NCBI GenBank assembly: GCA_902767005.1
Contig: CACXFY010000149.1
Coordinates: 1 to 6,629 of the forward strand
DNA from: an uncultured Erysipelotrichaceae bacterium
GTDB lineage: Bacteria > Bacillota_I > Bacilli_A > RF39 > UBA660
Direction: 5' to 3'
Length of the DNA stretch: 6,629 bases
Below are positions 1 to 5,943 of the stretch, piece after piece. The translations under genes and the position numbers were made by a program. Positions within the stretch are counted from its first letter, which is position 1, and the number at the start of each line of letters is the position of its first letter. The notes beneath the pieces were generated by a model, which saw nothing but the letters and a program-made list of their open reading frames with translations, had not been told where the DNA came from and ran no database searches.

Positions 1-98
1 AAAGCACACCGGTTTGTTTAAGAGATGAATGAATTATTACATGAGAAGTTATTTGTACGAACTATATGATATTAATAAATAAAAAAGAATATAATAAT
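1..98. other. Non-coding or upstream gene tail, unassigned
   Basis: All three forward frames hit a stop within the first 32 bases (TAA at 19-21, TGA at 26-28, TGA at 30-32), so at most six to nine C-terminal residues of an upstream plus-strand gene could lie here, too few to identify. The short ORFs after these stops have no ribosome binding site. The region becomes very A/T rich toward the terminator at 99. I recognise no RNA gene. The terminator just downstream implies that a transcript from upstream ends here. Confidence 0.4.
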
Positions 99-124
99 AG
101 AGTAGTATAATCTGCTCTTTTTTT
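99..124 (+). terminator. Rho-independent terminator of the upstream transcript
   Basis: A 7-bp stem (AGAGTAG at 99-105 with CTGCTCT at 112-118, one G-U pair) closes a 6-nt loop TATAAT and runs into a T tract (118-124). This is the classic intrinsic terminator form. It separates the unknown upstream gene from the ABC transporter operon, whose promoter begins two bases later. Confidence 0.75.
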
Positions 125-125
125 A

Positions 126-134
126 TGATATAAT
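126..134 (+). promoter_or_regulatory. Extended -10 promoter of the ABC transporter operon
   Basis: TG at 126-127 followed by one base and a perfect TATAAT at 129-134 gives an extended -10 element. No TTGACA-like -35 box lies 16-18 bp upstream, because that stretch is the terminator hairpin, so recognition would depend on the TG extension. The predicted start is near 141, giving a leader of about 24 nt that contains the ribosome binding site. The same 10-mer ATGATATAAT is found in front of yggS on the other strand. Confidence 0.6.
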
Positions 135-151
135 AAATATGATTGAAAATT

Positions 152-159
152 AGGAGGTG
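152..159 (+). promoter_or_regulatory. Strong ribosome binding site of the ABC transporter
   Basis: AGGAGGTG is a near-perfect Shine-Dalgarno sequence, five bases before the ATG at 165. It fixes the transporter start and serves as the in-window comparison for the start of the downstream glycosyltransferase. Confidence 0.9.
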
Positions 160-164
160 GCCAT

Positions 165-2723
165 ATGTTAGAATTAAGAGATATTACCAAAACATACTCT
201 ACTGAAGGATTTAGCCAAAAGGCCTTAGACAATGTAACAGTTAACTTTAGAAAGAGTGAATTTGCCTCAATTCTCGGTGCTAGTGGAAGTGGAAAAACCA
301 CGTTATTAAACATAATCGGTGGACTAGATCACTATGATACTGGAGATTTAGTAATAAACGAAACTAGTACAAAGAGATACAGTAATCGTGACTGGGATAC
401 ATATAGAAATCATAGAGTAGGATTTGTTTTTCAAAATTATAATTTAATTGGTCATCAAACAGTATTAAAAAACGTTGAATTAGCGCTAACATTGAGTGGT
501 GTTCCCAAAAAATTAAGAAGAAAAAAAGCATATAAAGCATTAGAAAGAGTAGGCTTAAAAGATCACGTTAAGAAATTGCCAAACCAATTATCTGGTGGTC
601 AGATGCAAAGGGTTGCAATTGCAAGAGCACTAGTTAATGATCCTGAAATATTACTTGCCGATGAGCCAACAGGAGCATTAGACACAGTAACATCAAAACA
701 AGTAATGGATATTTTAAAAGAAGTATCTAAGGACAAACTAGTTATAATGGTAACACACAACCCAGAAATTGCTGAAGAATATTCAACAAGAATAATCAAA
801 CTTCAAGATGGAAGAATAACAGACGATTCAAATCCTTATGATGGAAAAGAAAATACTAGATATGACCTTTTGGAAGAAAAGAAAGCAACAAAAAAAACAT
901 CAATGAATTATCTAACTGCTTTATCCCTTTCACTTAATAATTTAATGACTAAAAAAGGAAGAACTTTCTTAACAGCATTTGCTGGATCAATAGGTATTAT
1001 TGGTATTGCTTTAATTCTTTCTTTAGCAAACGGAATAAATGAATTTATAGATAAGACAGAAGAGCAAACCCTAAGTTCATACCCATTAACTATAGAAAAG
1101 AATTCTGTTGATATGTCAAGTATGCTTCAAGCTATGACTGGAAACAGAAAAAAAGAAAAATACAATGATAATAAAATTCATTCTGTTAATATTATGGGCG
1201 ACATGTTTGAAACAATGTCTAAACAAGTAAAACATAATGATATGAAAAAGTTTAAAAATTATTTAGACAATAATAAAAAGATAAAAAAATATACTACTGA
1301 TATAGAATATTCATACAACGTTCAATTGAATTTATATAAAAAAGAAACCGATAAAATAGTTAGAGTTAATCCAACCACAGTATTAGATACTATTGGTATG
1401 GGAACTAGTGGGGTATCAAGCCTTTATAGTGGCATGCTATCTGACTATGATGTATTTTATGAAATGATTAATAATGATAAATTATTTAAAAAACAATATG
1501 ATTTAGTAGAAGGAAAATGGCCAGAAAAATATAATGAAATGGTCTTAACTGTTGGAAAAAATAATGAAATAAGTGATTACACACTATATAGTTTAGGATT
1601 GTTATCACAAGATGATTTAAAAGAACAATTTAACAAAATGACATCTGGAAAAGAGGTTAGTTTTGAAAAGCATTCTTACAATCCAGATGAGTTGGTAGGA
1701 TTAACATTCAAACTTGTTTTAAATACTGATTATTATCAAAAAGAAAATGGAATATGGGTAAATAAGTCCGATAATGAAGACTATATGAAACAAATAATTA
1801 ATGATTCCGAAGAAGTAAAAATAGTAGGTATAATAAAGCAAAATGACGAAGCTGTAAGTAGAGGAAGAGACTATGGACTTGTTGGATATCGTCAAGATTT
1901 AATGAGACATCTTATCAATAAAATAAATGAAAAAGAAATAGTAAAAGAGCAATTAGCTGATGAGAATAAAAATGTATTTACTGGAAGAGAATTTACTACA
2001 AATTCATCTTTTGACATTAATGCATTAACGCAAGAACAATTAATGGCATTACAAAATATGTCACAAGAAGAAATGGCTTCTTTTATGAAAAGTTATTCCG
2101 AGAATATGACATCATCATATGAAGAAAATCTTATTAAACTAGGTATTGCTAAACTTGATAATCCAGATTACATTTACATTTATCCCAAAGATTTTGATTC
2201 TAAAAAAGAAATCACAGATATAATAGAAAAATATAATAAAAATAAAGATGAAAATGAAAGAATAGAATATACAGATATAGTTGGTGTAATGATGTCGAGC
2301 GTTACTACAATAGTAAATGTAATTAGTAGTGTTCTAATAGCCTTTGTTGCAATCAGTTTAATAGTTTCATCAATAATGATTTCAATTATTACATATATAT
2401 CTGTTATTGAAAGAACAAAGGAAATTGGTATTTTACGTGCTGTTGGAGCATCTAAGAAAGATATTTCAAGAGTATTTAATGCAGAAACATTAATAGAAGG
2501 ATTAAGTGCTGGAATACTTGGTATTATAGTTACATTACTATTAAATATACCAATAAATATAATTATTAAAAATACAGTAAATATTAGTAATATTTCAAAA
2601 TTACCACTTTATGGAGCAATAGTATTAGTATTAATTAGTATTTTCTTAACAGTAATCGCTGGATTAATTCCTGCTAGAATTGCTGCTAAAAAAGATCCTG
2701 TTGAAGCATTAAGAAGTGAATAA
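165..2723 (+). CDS. ABC transporter, fused ATPase and FtsX/MacB-type permease
   Basis: 852-residue fusion of an ABC ATPase and a MacB/FtsX-type permease, expected in the cytoplasmic membrane as a dimer. The ATPase (about 1-225) shows Walker A GASGSGKT (38-45), Q-loop Q90, signature LSGGQ (142-146), Walker B ILLADEP (162-168, catalytic E167), D-loop (170-173) and H-loop H198, so it should be active. A charged linker leads to TM1 (about 268-290). An outside domain of roughly 420 residues follows, then three C-terminal TM segments (about 715-747, 780-801, 816-836). The motifs ERTKEIGILRAVGAS (749-763) and PARIAAKKDPVEALR (836-850) are typical of FtsX-like permeases. Known relatives (MacB, LolCDE, FtsEX) act by mechanotransmission: they export peptides, lipids or drugs, or signal across the membrane. 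The substrate cannot be read from the sequence. There is no adaptor (MacA/HlyD type) or two-component system in the window. The glycosyltransferase gene follows 35 nt later with no terminator between, suggesting cotranscription. ATG at 165 is supported by its strong ribosome binding site. Confidence 0.93.
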   Translation: MLELRDITKTYSTEGFSQKALDNVTVNFRKSEFASILGASGSGKTTLLNIIGGLDHYDTGDLVINETSTKRYSNRDWDTYRNHRVGFVFQNYNLIGHQTVLKNVELALTLSGVPKKLRRKKAYKALERVGLKDHVKKLPNQLSGGQMQRVAIARALVNDPEILLADEPTGALDTVTSKQVMDILKEVSKDKLVIMVTHNPEIAEEYSTRIIKLQDGRITDDSNPYDGKENTRYDLLEEKKATKKTSMNYLTALSLSLNNLMTKKGRTFLTAFAGSIGIIGIALILSLANGINEFIDKTEEQTLSSYPLTIEKNSVDMSSMLQAMTGNRKKEKYNDNKIHSVNIMGDMFETMSKQVKHNDMKKFKNYLDNNKKIKKYTTDIEYSYNVQLNLYKKETDKIVRVNPTTVLDTIGMGTSGVSSLYSGMLSDYDVFYEMINNDKLFKKQYDLVEGKWPEKYNEMVLTVGKNNEISDYTLYSLGLLSQDDLKEQFNKMTSGKEVSFEKHSYNPDELVGLTFKLVLNTDYYQKENGIWVNKSDNEDYMKQIINDSEEVKIVGIIKQNDEAVSRGRDYGLVGYRQDLMRHLINKINEKEIVKEQLADENKNVFTGREFTTNSSFDINALTQEQLMALQNMSQEEMASFMKSYSENMTSSYEENLIKLGIAKLDNPDYIYIYPKDFDSKKEITDIIEKYNKNKDENERIEYTDIVGVMMSSVTTIVNVISSVLIAFVAISLIVSSIMISIITYISVIERTKEIGILRAVGASKKDISRVFNAETLIEGLSAGILGIIVTLLLNIPINIIIKNTVNISNISKLPLYGAIVLVLISIFLTVIAGLIPARIAAKKDPVEALRSE

Positions 2724-2745
2724 TTATTATATTAGTTCCGTAAAT

Positions 2746-2752
2746 GGAGGTG
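2746..2752 (+). promoter_or_regulatory. Ribosome binding site that decides the glycosyltransferase start
   Basis: GGAGGTG is the only good Shine-Dalgarno sequence here. It lies on and just after the in-frame ATG at 2744-2746, which therefore cannot use it and has no such sequence upstream. The site is six bases before an in-frame TTG at 2759, almost the same geometry as at the ABC transporter start (five bases). TTG is the likely initiator. Confidence 0.75.
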
Positions 2753-2758
2753 GACAAG

Positions 2759-3775
2759 TTGGAGTCTAAAGAGAGAATTAAGGTTGCCCTAGTACCTGCT
2801 TATGAGCCCGATGATAAGTTGATTACCCTAGTAGATGATTTGAAGAAGAATAATTATCAAGTAGTAGTTGTTGATGATGGATCTGGAAAAGATTATCAGA
2901 ATATATTTAATAAGTGTAAAACAAAAGTAATTACATATCCAAATAACCAAGGAAAAGGACATGCACTTAAAGAAGGAATAAAATATATTAAAGAAACATA
3001 TAATTCTTATTATATAGTTACTATGGATTCTGACGGCCAACATACTATTGAAGATGCTGATAAATTAATTAATTATTTAAAAAAACATCCTAATACTTTG
3101 ATATTAGGATCTAGAAAAAGAAATAAGAATACTCCATTAAGAAGTTTTTTAGGAAATTCGATAACTCGATTTGTTTATAGCTTAGTAACTTATAGAGATA
3201 TATATGATACACAAACTGGTCTAAGAGCCTTTACTGAAAATTTGGTACCATATATGTTAGAAGTAGAAGGTGAACGATTCGAATATGAAATGAACGTTTT
3301 GTTAAATGCCAATAGAAATAATGTAAAAATAAAAGAGTTAACAATTCAAACAATCTATATTGATAACAATTCTGGTTCACATTTTAATGCCATTAAAGAT
3401 TCATTTAAAATCTATAAAGAGATATTTAAATTTTCACTTTCTTCTTTATCTTGTTTCTTCATAGATTATATTTTGTTTGTTATCTTTAATTTAATAACCA
3501 ACAATATAGTGTTTTCTAATATAATTGCTAGAGTAGTTAGTGCATCTACTAATTATGGTTTAAATAGAAGTTTAGTATTTAAATCAACTAAAAAAGTAAA
3601 AACTTCTTTAGTACAATATATCTTATTAGTAGCTATAATATTAACATTAAATACTATTTTAGTAACGTCATTATCTCTAGTTATTAATAAGTTTGTAGCA
3701 AAGATAATTACTGAAGTTATTTTGTTCTTATTAAGTTGGTTTGTACAAAAAAGTATTATATTTAAAAAAGACTAA
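2759..3775 (+). CDS. Family 2 glycosyltransferase with C-terminal GtrA membrane domain
   Basis: 338 residues from the TTG at 2759; an ATG at 2744 would add five. The N-terminal part (about 1-220) is a GT-A fold of the DPM1/GtrB type: VPAYEPDD near 12-19, the nucleotide-binding VVVDDGS (36-42), the metal-binding DSDGQH (90-95), and the conserved QTGLRAF (152-158) and GERFEYEMNVLL (171-182). The C-terminal part (about 224-335) has four hydrophobic segments (about 226-245, 251-267, 283-307, 312-331) with the GtrA-like NYGLNRSLVF between the second and third. Relatives move a sugar from a nucleotide donor to polyprenyl phosphate at the inner membrane face, and GtrA proteins are proposed to help flip such products. 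Here both functions would be in one chain. The sugar and final acceptor (wall polymer, lipid or protein) are unknown. It lies 35 nt after the transporter gene with no visible promoter or terminator between, so an operon is likely. Its final codons lie inside the shared palindromic terminator. Confidence 0.9.
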   Translation: MESKERIKVALVPAYEPDDKLITLVDDLKKNNYQVVVVDDGSGKDYQNIFNKCKTKVITYPNNQGKGHALKEGIKYIKETYNSYYIVTMDSDGQHTIEDADKLINYLKKHPNTLILGSRKRNKNTPLRSFLGNSITRFVYSLVTYRDIYDTQTGLRAFTENLVPYMLEVEGERFEYEMNVLLNANRNNVKIKELTIQTIYIDNNSGSHFNAIKDSFKIYKEIFKFSLSSLSCFFIDYILFVIFNLITNNIVFSNIIARVVSASTNYGLNRSLVFKSTKKVKTSLVQYILLVAIILTLNTILVTSLSLVINKFVAKIITEVILFLLSWFVQKSIIFKKD

Positions 3776-3789
3776 TATTAGTCTTTTTT
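3764..3789. terminator. Bidirectional terminator, perfect palindrome between convergent genes
   Basis: The 13-base arm at 3764-3776 (A6 then GACTAAT) is the exact reverse complement of 3777-3789 (ATTAGTC then T6). Each strand therefore reads as an A-run, a GACTAAT stem and a T-run, and can act as an intrinsic terminator in both directions. The stem is A/T rich with a tiny effective loop, so its strength is uncertain. It contains the stop codon of the glycosyltransferase (3773-3775) and that of yggS (3778-3780, minus strand). Confidence 0.75.
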
Positions 3790-4425
3790 TGTATAATCTC
3801 TTTCTCCAAATATACCAGTACCTACACGAATATATGAAGAATTGCACTTACAAGCAATAATATAATCATTAGTCATCCCCATTGATAATATGTTAAGATT
3901 TAGTTCGTTGCCAAGTTCTTTTAATTTATTAAAATATTTTTCATTTTCATCTGGATTATCAGTATTAGGTGCCACACACATTAATCCAACGCAATTAATA
4001 TTATCTAATAATTTTATTTCATCTAACACTTTTGATAATTCATTATAATCAGGAATAAAACCATATTTAGATTCTTCATTTGCAATATTTACTTCAAGTA
4101 AAATTTCCTGTTTCTTTTTACTTCTTTTATTAATCTCTTTAGCAAGTTTAATACTATCTACTGAATGTATTAAAAAAATATCATCCTTTAACAATTCTTT
4201 TACTTTGTTAGTTTGTAAATGTCCAATCATATGCCATTTAATATCTTTTGGTAACGTTTTTCTTTTATCACATAATTCCCTTACGTGATTTTCTCCAAAA
4301 TCTCTCATTCCCATGTTATAGGCTTCCATTATTTCATCATTACTACGAGTTTTAGAAACACATATTAATTGAGTATCATATTCTTTAATTTCATTTAGTA
4401 TTCTTTCTATATTCTCTTTTATCAT
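3778..4425 (-). CDS. yggS: YggS/PLPBP family pyridoxal phosphate homeostasis protein
   Basis: 215 residues, slightly shorter than the family norm of about 220-235; the missing length is in the N-terminal helix before the PLP lysine. This cytoplasmic, monomeric alanine-racemase-fold protein binds pyridoxal 5'-phosphate and buffers the cell's B6 and amino/keto acid pools. No catalytic activity is established for the family. Visible motifs in order: CVSKT with the Schiff-base lysine K25, DFGEN (42-46), WHMIGHLQTNK (64-74), HSVDS (87-91), LLEVNIANEESKYGF (109-123), SMGMTNDY (181-188) and the phosphate-binding IRVGTGIFGER (199-209). The usual G-S/T-T before that last motif reads NSS (195-197), and two cysteines (192, 194) lie nearby, a mild departure. 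ATG at 4425 has only a weak GGTGA four bases upstream, but no better start exists before K25. In many Bacillota this gene (ylmE) sits beside sepF and division genes; here it stands alone, divergent from metK. Confidence 0.94.
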   Translation of the reverse strand: MIKENIERILNEIKEYDTQLICVSKTRSNDEIMEAYNMGMRDFGENHVRELCDKRKTLPKDIKWHMIGHLQTNKVKELLKDDIFLIHSVDSIKLAKEINKRSKKKQEILLEVNIANEESKYGFIPDYNELSKVLDEIKLLDNINCVGLMCVAPNTDNPDENEKYFNKLKELGNELNLNILSMGMTNDYIIACKCNSSYIRVGTGIFGERDYTKKD

Positions 4426-4440
4426 ACTATCACCATTTTA

Positions 4441-4449
4441 ATTATATCA
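4441..4449 (-). promoter_or_regulatory. Extended -10 promoter of yggS
   Basis: Read on the minus strand, TG (4449-4448), one base, then TATAAT (4446-4441). No recognisable -35 box lies 16-18 bp upstream. The predicted start is near 4434, giving a leader of only about nine bases before the ATG at 4425, with the weak GGTGA right at the 5' end. The motif ends two bases short of the metK -35 box. Confidence 0.55.
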
Positions 4450-4451
4450 TA

Positions 4452-4480
4452 TTGACAACAACTATTTTCTTAAATATAAT
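4452..4480 (+). promoter_or_regulatory. Consensus sigma-A promoter of the metK riboswitch transcript
   Basis: TTGACA at 4452-4457 and TATAAT at 4475-4480 both match the consensus exactly, with a 17-bp spacer. The predicted start is the A near 4487, eight bases before the first P1 base of the S-box aptamer. A full-consensus promoter fits a gene whose control is exerted after initiation, by the riboswitch. Confidence 0.9.
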
Positions 4481-4494
4481 GAAAATACAAATAT

Positions 4495-4598
4495 ATGTTA
4501 TCAAGAGTGGACGAGAGAATCGGCTTTATGACTCCACAGCAACCTACCCATAGGCAAGGTGCTAATACCGACAAAGCTAGTGCTTTGACTGATGATAT
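4495..4598 (+). promoter_or_regulatory. SAM-I (S-box) riboswitch aptamer
   Basis: All S-box helices can be drawn. P1 is 4495-4502 with 4591-4598 (8 bp, two G-U). P2a is GTGGA (4507-4511) with TCCAC (4533-4537). A kink-turn follows with tandem G-A pairs (4513-4514 with 4530-4531), then short P2b 4515-4517 with 4524-4526. P3 is CCTA with TAGG (4543-4546, 4551-4554), and P4 is CAAAGC with GCTTTG (4572-4577, 4582-4587). The pseudoknot pairs TCGG in the P2 loop (4520-4523) with CCGA (4568-4571). The conserved single strands AAGAG, GCAACC and AAGGTGCTAATACC are present. This RNA binds S-adenosylmethionine. P3 is only four base pairs with a CCCA loop, more compact than in Bacillus examples. Its position just before metK gives product feedback on SAM synthesis. 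Confidence 0.97.
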
Positions 4599-4613
4599 TA
4601 AGTCTTGTACTAG
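4577..4613 (+). promoter_or_regulatory. Candidate antiterminator of the metK riboswitch
   Basis: CTAGTGC (4577-4583) can pair with GTACTAG (4607-4613, one G-U), and GACT (4587-4590) with AGTC (4601-4604), leaving 4591-4600 as the loop. This uses the 3' side of P4 and the 5' arm of the terminator, and leaves the 3' strand of P1 unpaired. It is therefore mutually exclusive with both the SAM-bound aptamer and the terminator, as expected for the low-SAM state. This is drawn by hand and not energy-calculated. Confidence 0.65.
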
Positions 4614-4636
4614 TGTGTGCAAGGCTTTTTCTTTTC
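4601..4636 (+). terminator. Regulated terminator of the metK riboswitch
   Basis: A 10-bp stem with G-U pairs (AGTCTTGTAC at 4601-4610 with GTGCAAGGCT at 4617-4626), loop TAGTGT, is followed by a T-rich run to 4635. It begins two bases after P1 ends, so SAM binding, which stabilises P1, should favour it and stop transcription 30-odd bases before metK. Confidence 0.9.
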
Positions 4637-4667
4637 TTGAAACATATATTTAAGAAAGGAAGGTTAT

Positions 4668-5780
4668 ATGAAAAAACTATTTACATCAGAAAGTGTAACA
4701 GAAGGGCACCCAGATAAATTATGTGATTTAATATCAGATGCTCTTCTAGATGAATATTTAAGAAAGGATAAAAACTCAAGAGTAGCACTTGAAACAGTAG
4801 CTGGAAAAGATTTAATATTGGTTACTGGAGAAGTTACCTCTAAAGTACAAATTGACATTGAAAGAATAGTTAGAAAGACTATAAAATCAATTGGATATTT
4901 TGGTAAAGATTATGATATTGACTATAAAGAATGTAATATTATAATTAACGTTAATAATCAATCACCAGATATTGCTAAAGGAACAAATGATGAAGTAGGC
5001 GGAGCAGGAGATCAAGGTATTATGTTTGGTTATGCATCTAGAGAAACTAAAGAGTATATGCCATTAGCTATTATGTTAGCTCACAAGCTTTCAAAAAGGT
5101 TAGCAGAAGTAAGAAAAAAAGGAATAGTTAAAGATCTAGGACCCGATGGTAAGACACAAGTAACAGTTGAATATGATGATGGAAAAGCTATAAGAGTAGA
5201 TACTATAGTGATTTCGACACAGACGAGAGAAACTAAAAAAAGCAGTGTATTAAAAAAGGAATTAGTAGAAGAAGTTATTGAAAAAGTAATACCTAAAGAA
5301 TTAATAAAAAGTGATACTAAAATAATAATAAATCCAACTGGAAGATTTGTAATAGGCGGACCCCTAGGTGACTCTGGATTAACCGGAAGAAAAATAATAG
5401 TTGATACATATGGTGGATATGCTCCCCATGGAGGTGGGGCTTTTTCTGGAAAAGATCCAACTAAAGTAGATAGAAGTGCTTCATATATGGCAAGATTTAT
5501 TGCTAAAAATATTGTTTCTAATAATTATGCCAGTATATGTGAAGTGGAACTTTCTTATGCTATTGGAGTTAAAGAACCAATCTCTTTATATATAAATACG
5601 CATAATACTAATACAATTCCCGAGGAAGAAATACTAAAAAAGATAAAAGATAGAATACCTTTAAGTCCTCAAGGAATAATAAATTATTTTGATTTAAGAC
5701 AACCAATATATACAAAAACCACAAATTATGGACACTTTGGAAAGAGAAATCTTCCTTGGGAAAAAATAATAAAATTATAA
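4668..5780 (+). CDS. metK: S-adenosylmethionine synthetase (methionine adenosyltransferase)
   Basis: 370-residue cytoplasmic enzyme making S-adenosylmethionine from ATP and methionine with release of phosphate and pyrophosphate; family members are usually tetramers needing Mg2+ and K+. Conserved elements run end to end: FTSESVTEGHPDK (5-17; H14, D16 and K17 match E. coli catalytic or metal positions), ETVAGKDLILVTGE (42-55), NNQSPDI (96-102), the GGAGDQGIMFGYA signature (111-123), STQT (183-186), NPTGRFVIGGP (222-232), DSGLTGRKIIVDTYGG (235-250) and the phosphate-binding GGGAFSGKDPTKVDRSA (255-271). It is shorter than E. coli (384) or Bacillus (about 400) MetK; it ends soon after YGHFGKRNLPWE and lacks most of the usual C-terminal helix, with no sign of a frameshift. 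The ATG at 4668 is preceded by AAGGAAGG, four bases away. It is controlled by the S-box riboswitch and appears to be a single-gene transcript, with a terminator on its stop codon. No other methionine-pathway gene is in view. Confidence 0.98.
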   Translation: MKKLFTSESVTEGHPDKLCDLISDALLDEYLRKDKNSRVALETVAGKDLILVTGEVTSKVQIDIERIVRKTIKSIGYFGKDYDIDYKECNIIINVNNQSPDIAKGTNDEVGGAGDQGIMFGYASRETKEYMPLAIMLAHKLSKRLAEVRKKGIVKDLGPDGKTQVTVEYDDGKAIRVDTIVISTQTRETKKSSVLKKELVEEVIEKVIPKELIKSDTKIIINPTGRFVIGGPLGDSGLTGRKIIVDTYGGYAPHGGGAFSGKDPTKVDRSASYMARFIAKNIVSNNYASICEVELSYAIGVKEPISLYINTHNTNTIPEEEILKKIKDRIPLSPQGIINYFDLRQPIYTKTTNYGHFGKRNLPWEKIIKL

Positions 5781-5801
5781 GTTGCAGTAGCAACTTTTTT
5801 T
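5779..5801 (+). terminator. Rho-independent terminator of metK
   Basis: A 7-bp perfect stem (AAGTTGC at 5779-5785 with GCAACTT at 5790-5796) closes an AGTA tetraloop and continues as a T tract to 5801. The stem starts on the last two bases of the metK stop codon, so there is essentially no 3' untranslated spacer. Confidence 0.9.
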
Positions 5802-5943
5802 AATAAGTCTTTTAAAAAAGTAAAAAAAATTATATAATAAAATTGAATAATAGTGAAGAATAAGTAATTTATAATCTCTTCATTATAGTAATCATGGAAT
5901 TGATTCTTAAGATAGATCATGGATTTTAGGATAAGGTGATAAT
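5802..5943 (+). promoter_or_regulatory. Leader region of the last gene, promoter uncertain
   Basis: This A-rich stretch must contain the promoter of the gene at 5944, because the metK terminator precedes it. Two TATAAT candidates exist, at 5833-5838 (after A-tracts at 5813-5828 that could act as an UP element) and at 5870-5875. Neither has a good -35 box or TG extension. Imperfect inverted repeats at 5850-5859 and 5877-5886 (10 bp, one G-U, 17-base loop) could form a hairpin near the 5' end of a transcript from the first candidate, or flank the second candidate like an operator. ATCATGGA occurs twice (5891-5898, 5916-5923). The ribosome binding site is AAGGTGA (5933-5939), four bases before the ATG. 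Confidence 0.35.

Noticed and set aside
22..80. Short ORFs before the first terminator that could be small proteins
   Set aside because: They have 14-17 codons and no ribosome binding site, and cannot be told apart from chance.
62..313. Minus-strand ORF over the promoter and start of the ABC transporter gene
   Set aside because: It overlaps the terminator, promoter and Walker A coding region, and has no family features of its own; it is a shadow ORF.
599..799. Minus-strand ORF inside the ABC ATPase domain
   Set aside because: It is antisense to the conserved signature, Walker B and H-loop region; the reading frame is open because of the conserved codons on the other strand.
2828..3043. Minus-strand hydrophobic ORF within the glycosyltransferase
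   Set aside because: It is antisense to conserved GT2 motifs. The hydrophobicity comes from reverse-complemented A/T-rich codons, and no ribosome binding site was seen.
4664..4858. Minus-strand ORF over the start of metK
   Set aside because: It is antisense to the strongly conserved MetK N-terminus and has no supporting signals.
5894..5929. Eleven-codon ORF in the leader (ATG at 5894, TAG at 5927-5929), a possible leader peptide
   Set aside because: There is no Shine-Dalgarno sequence upstream, no run of regulatory codons and no coupled terminator; chance is sufficient in this sequence.
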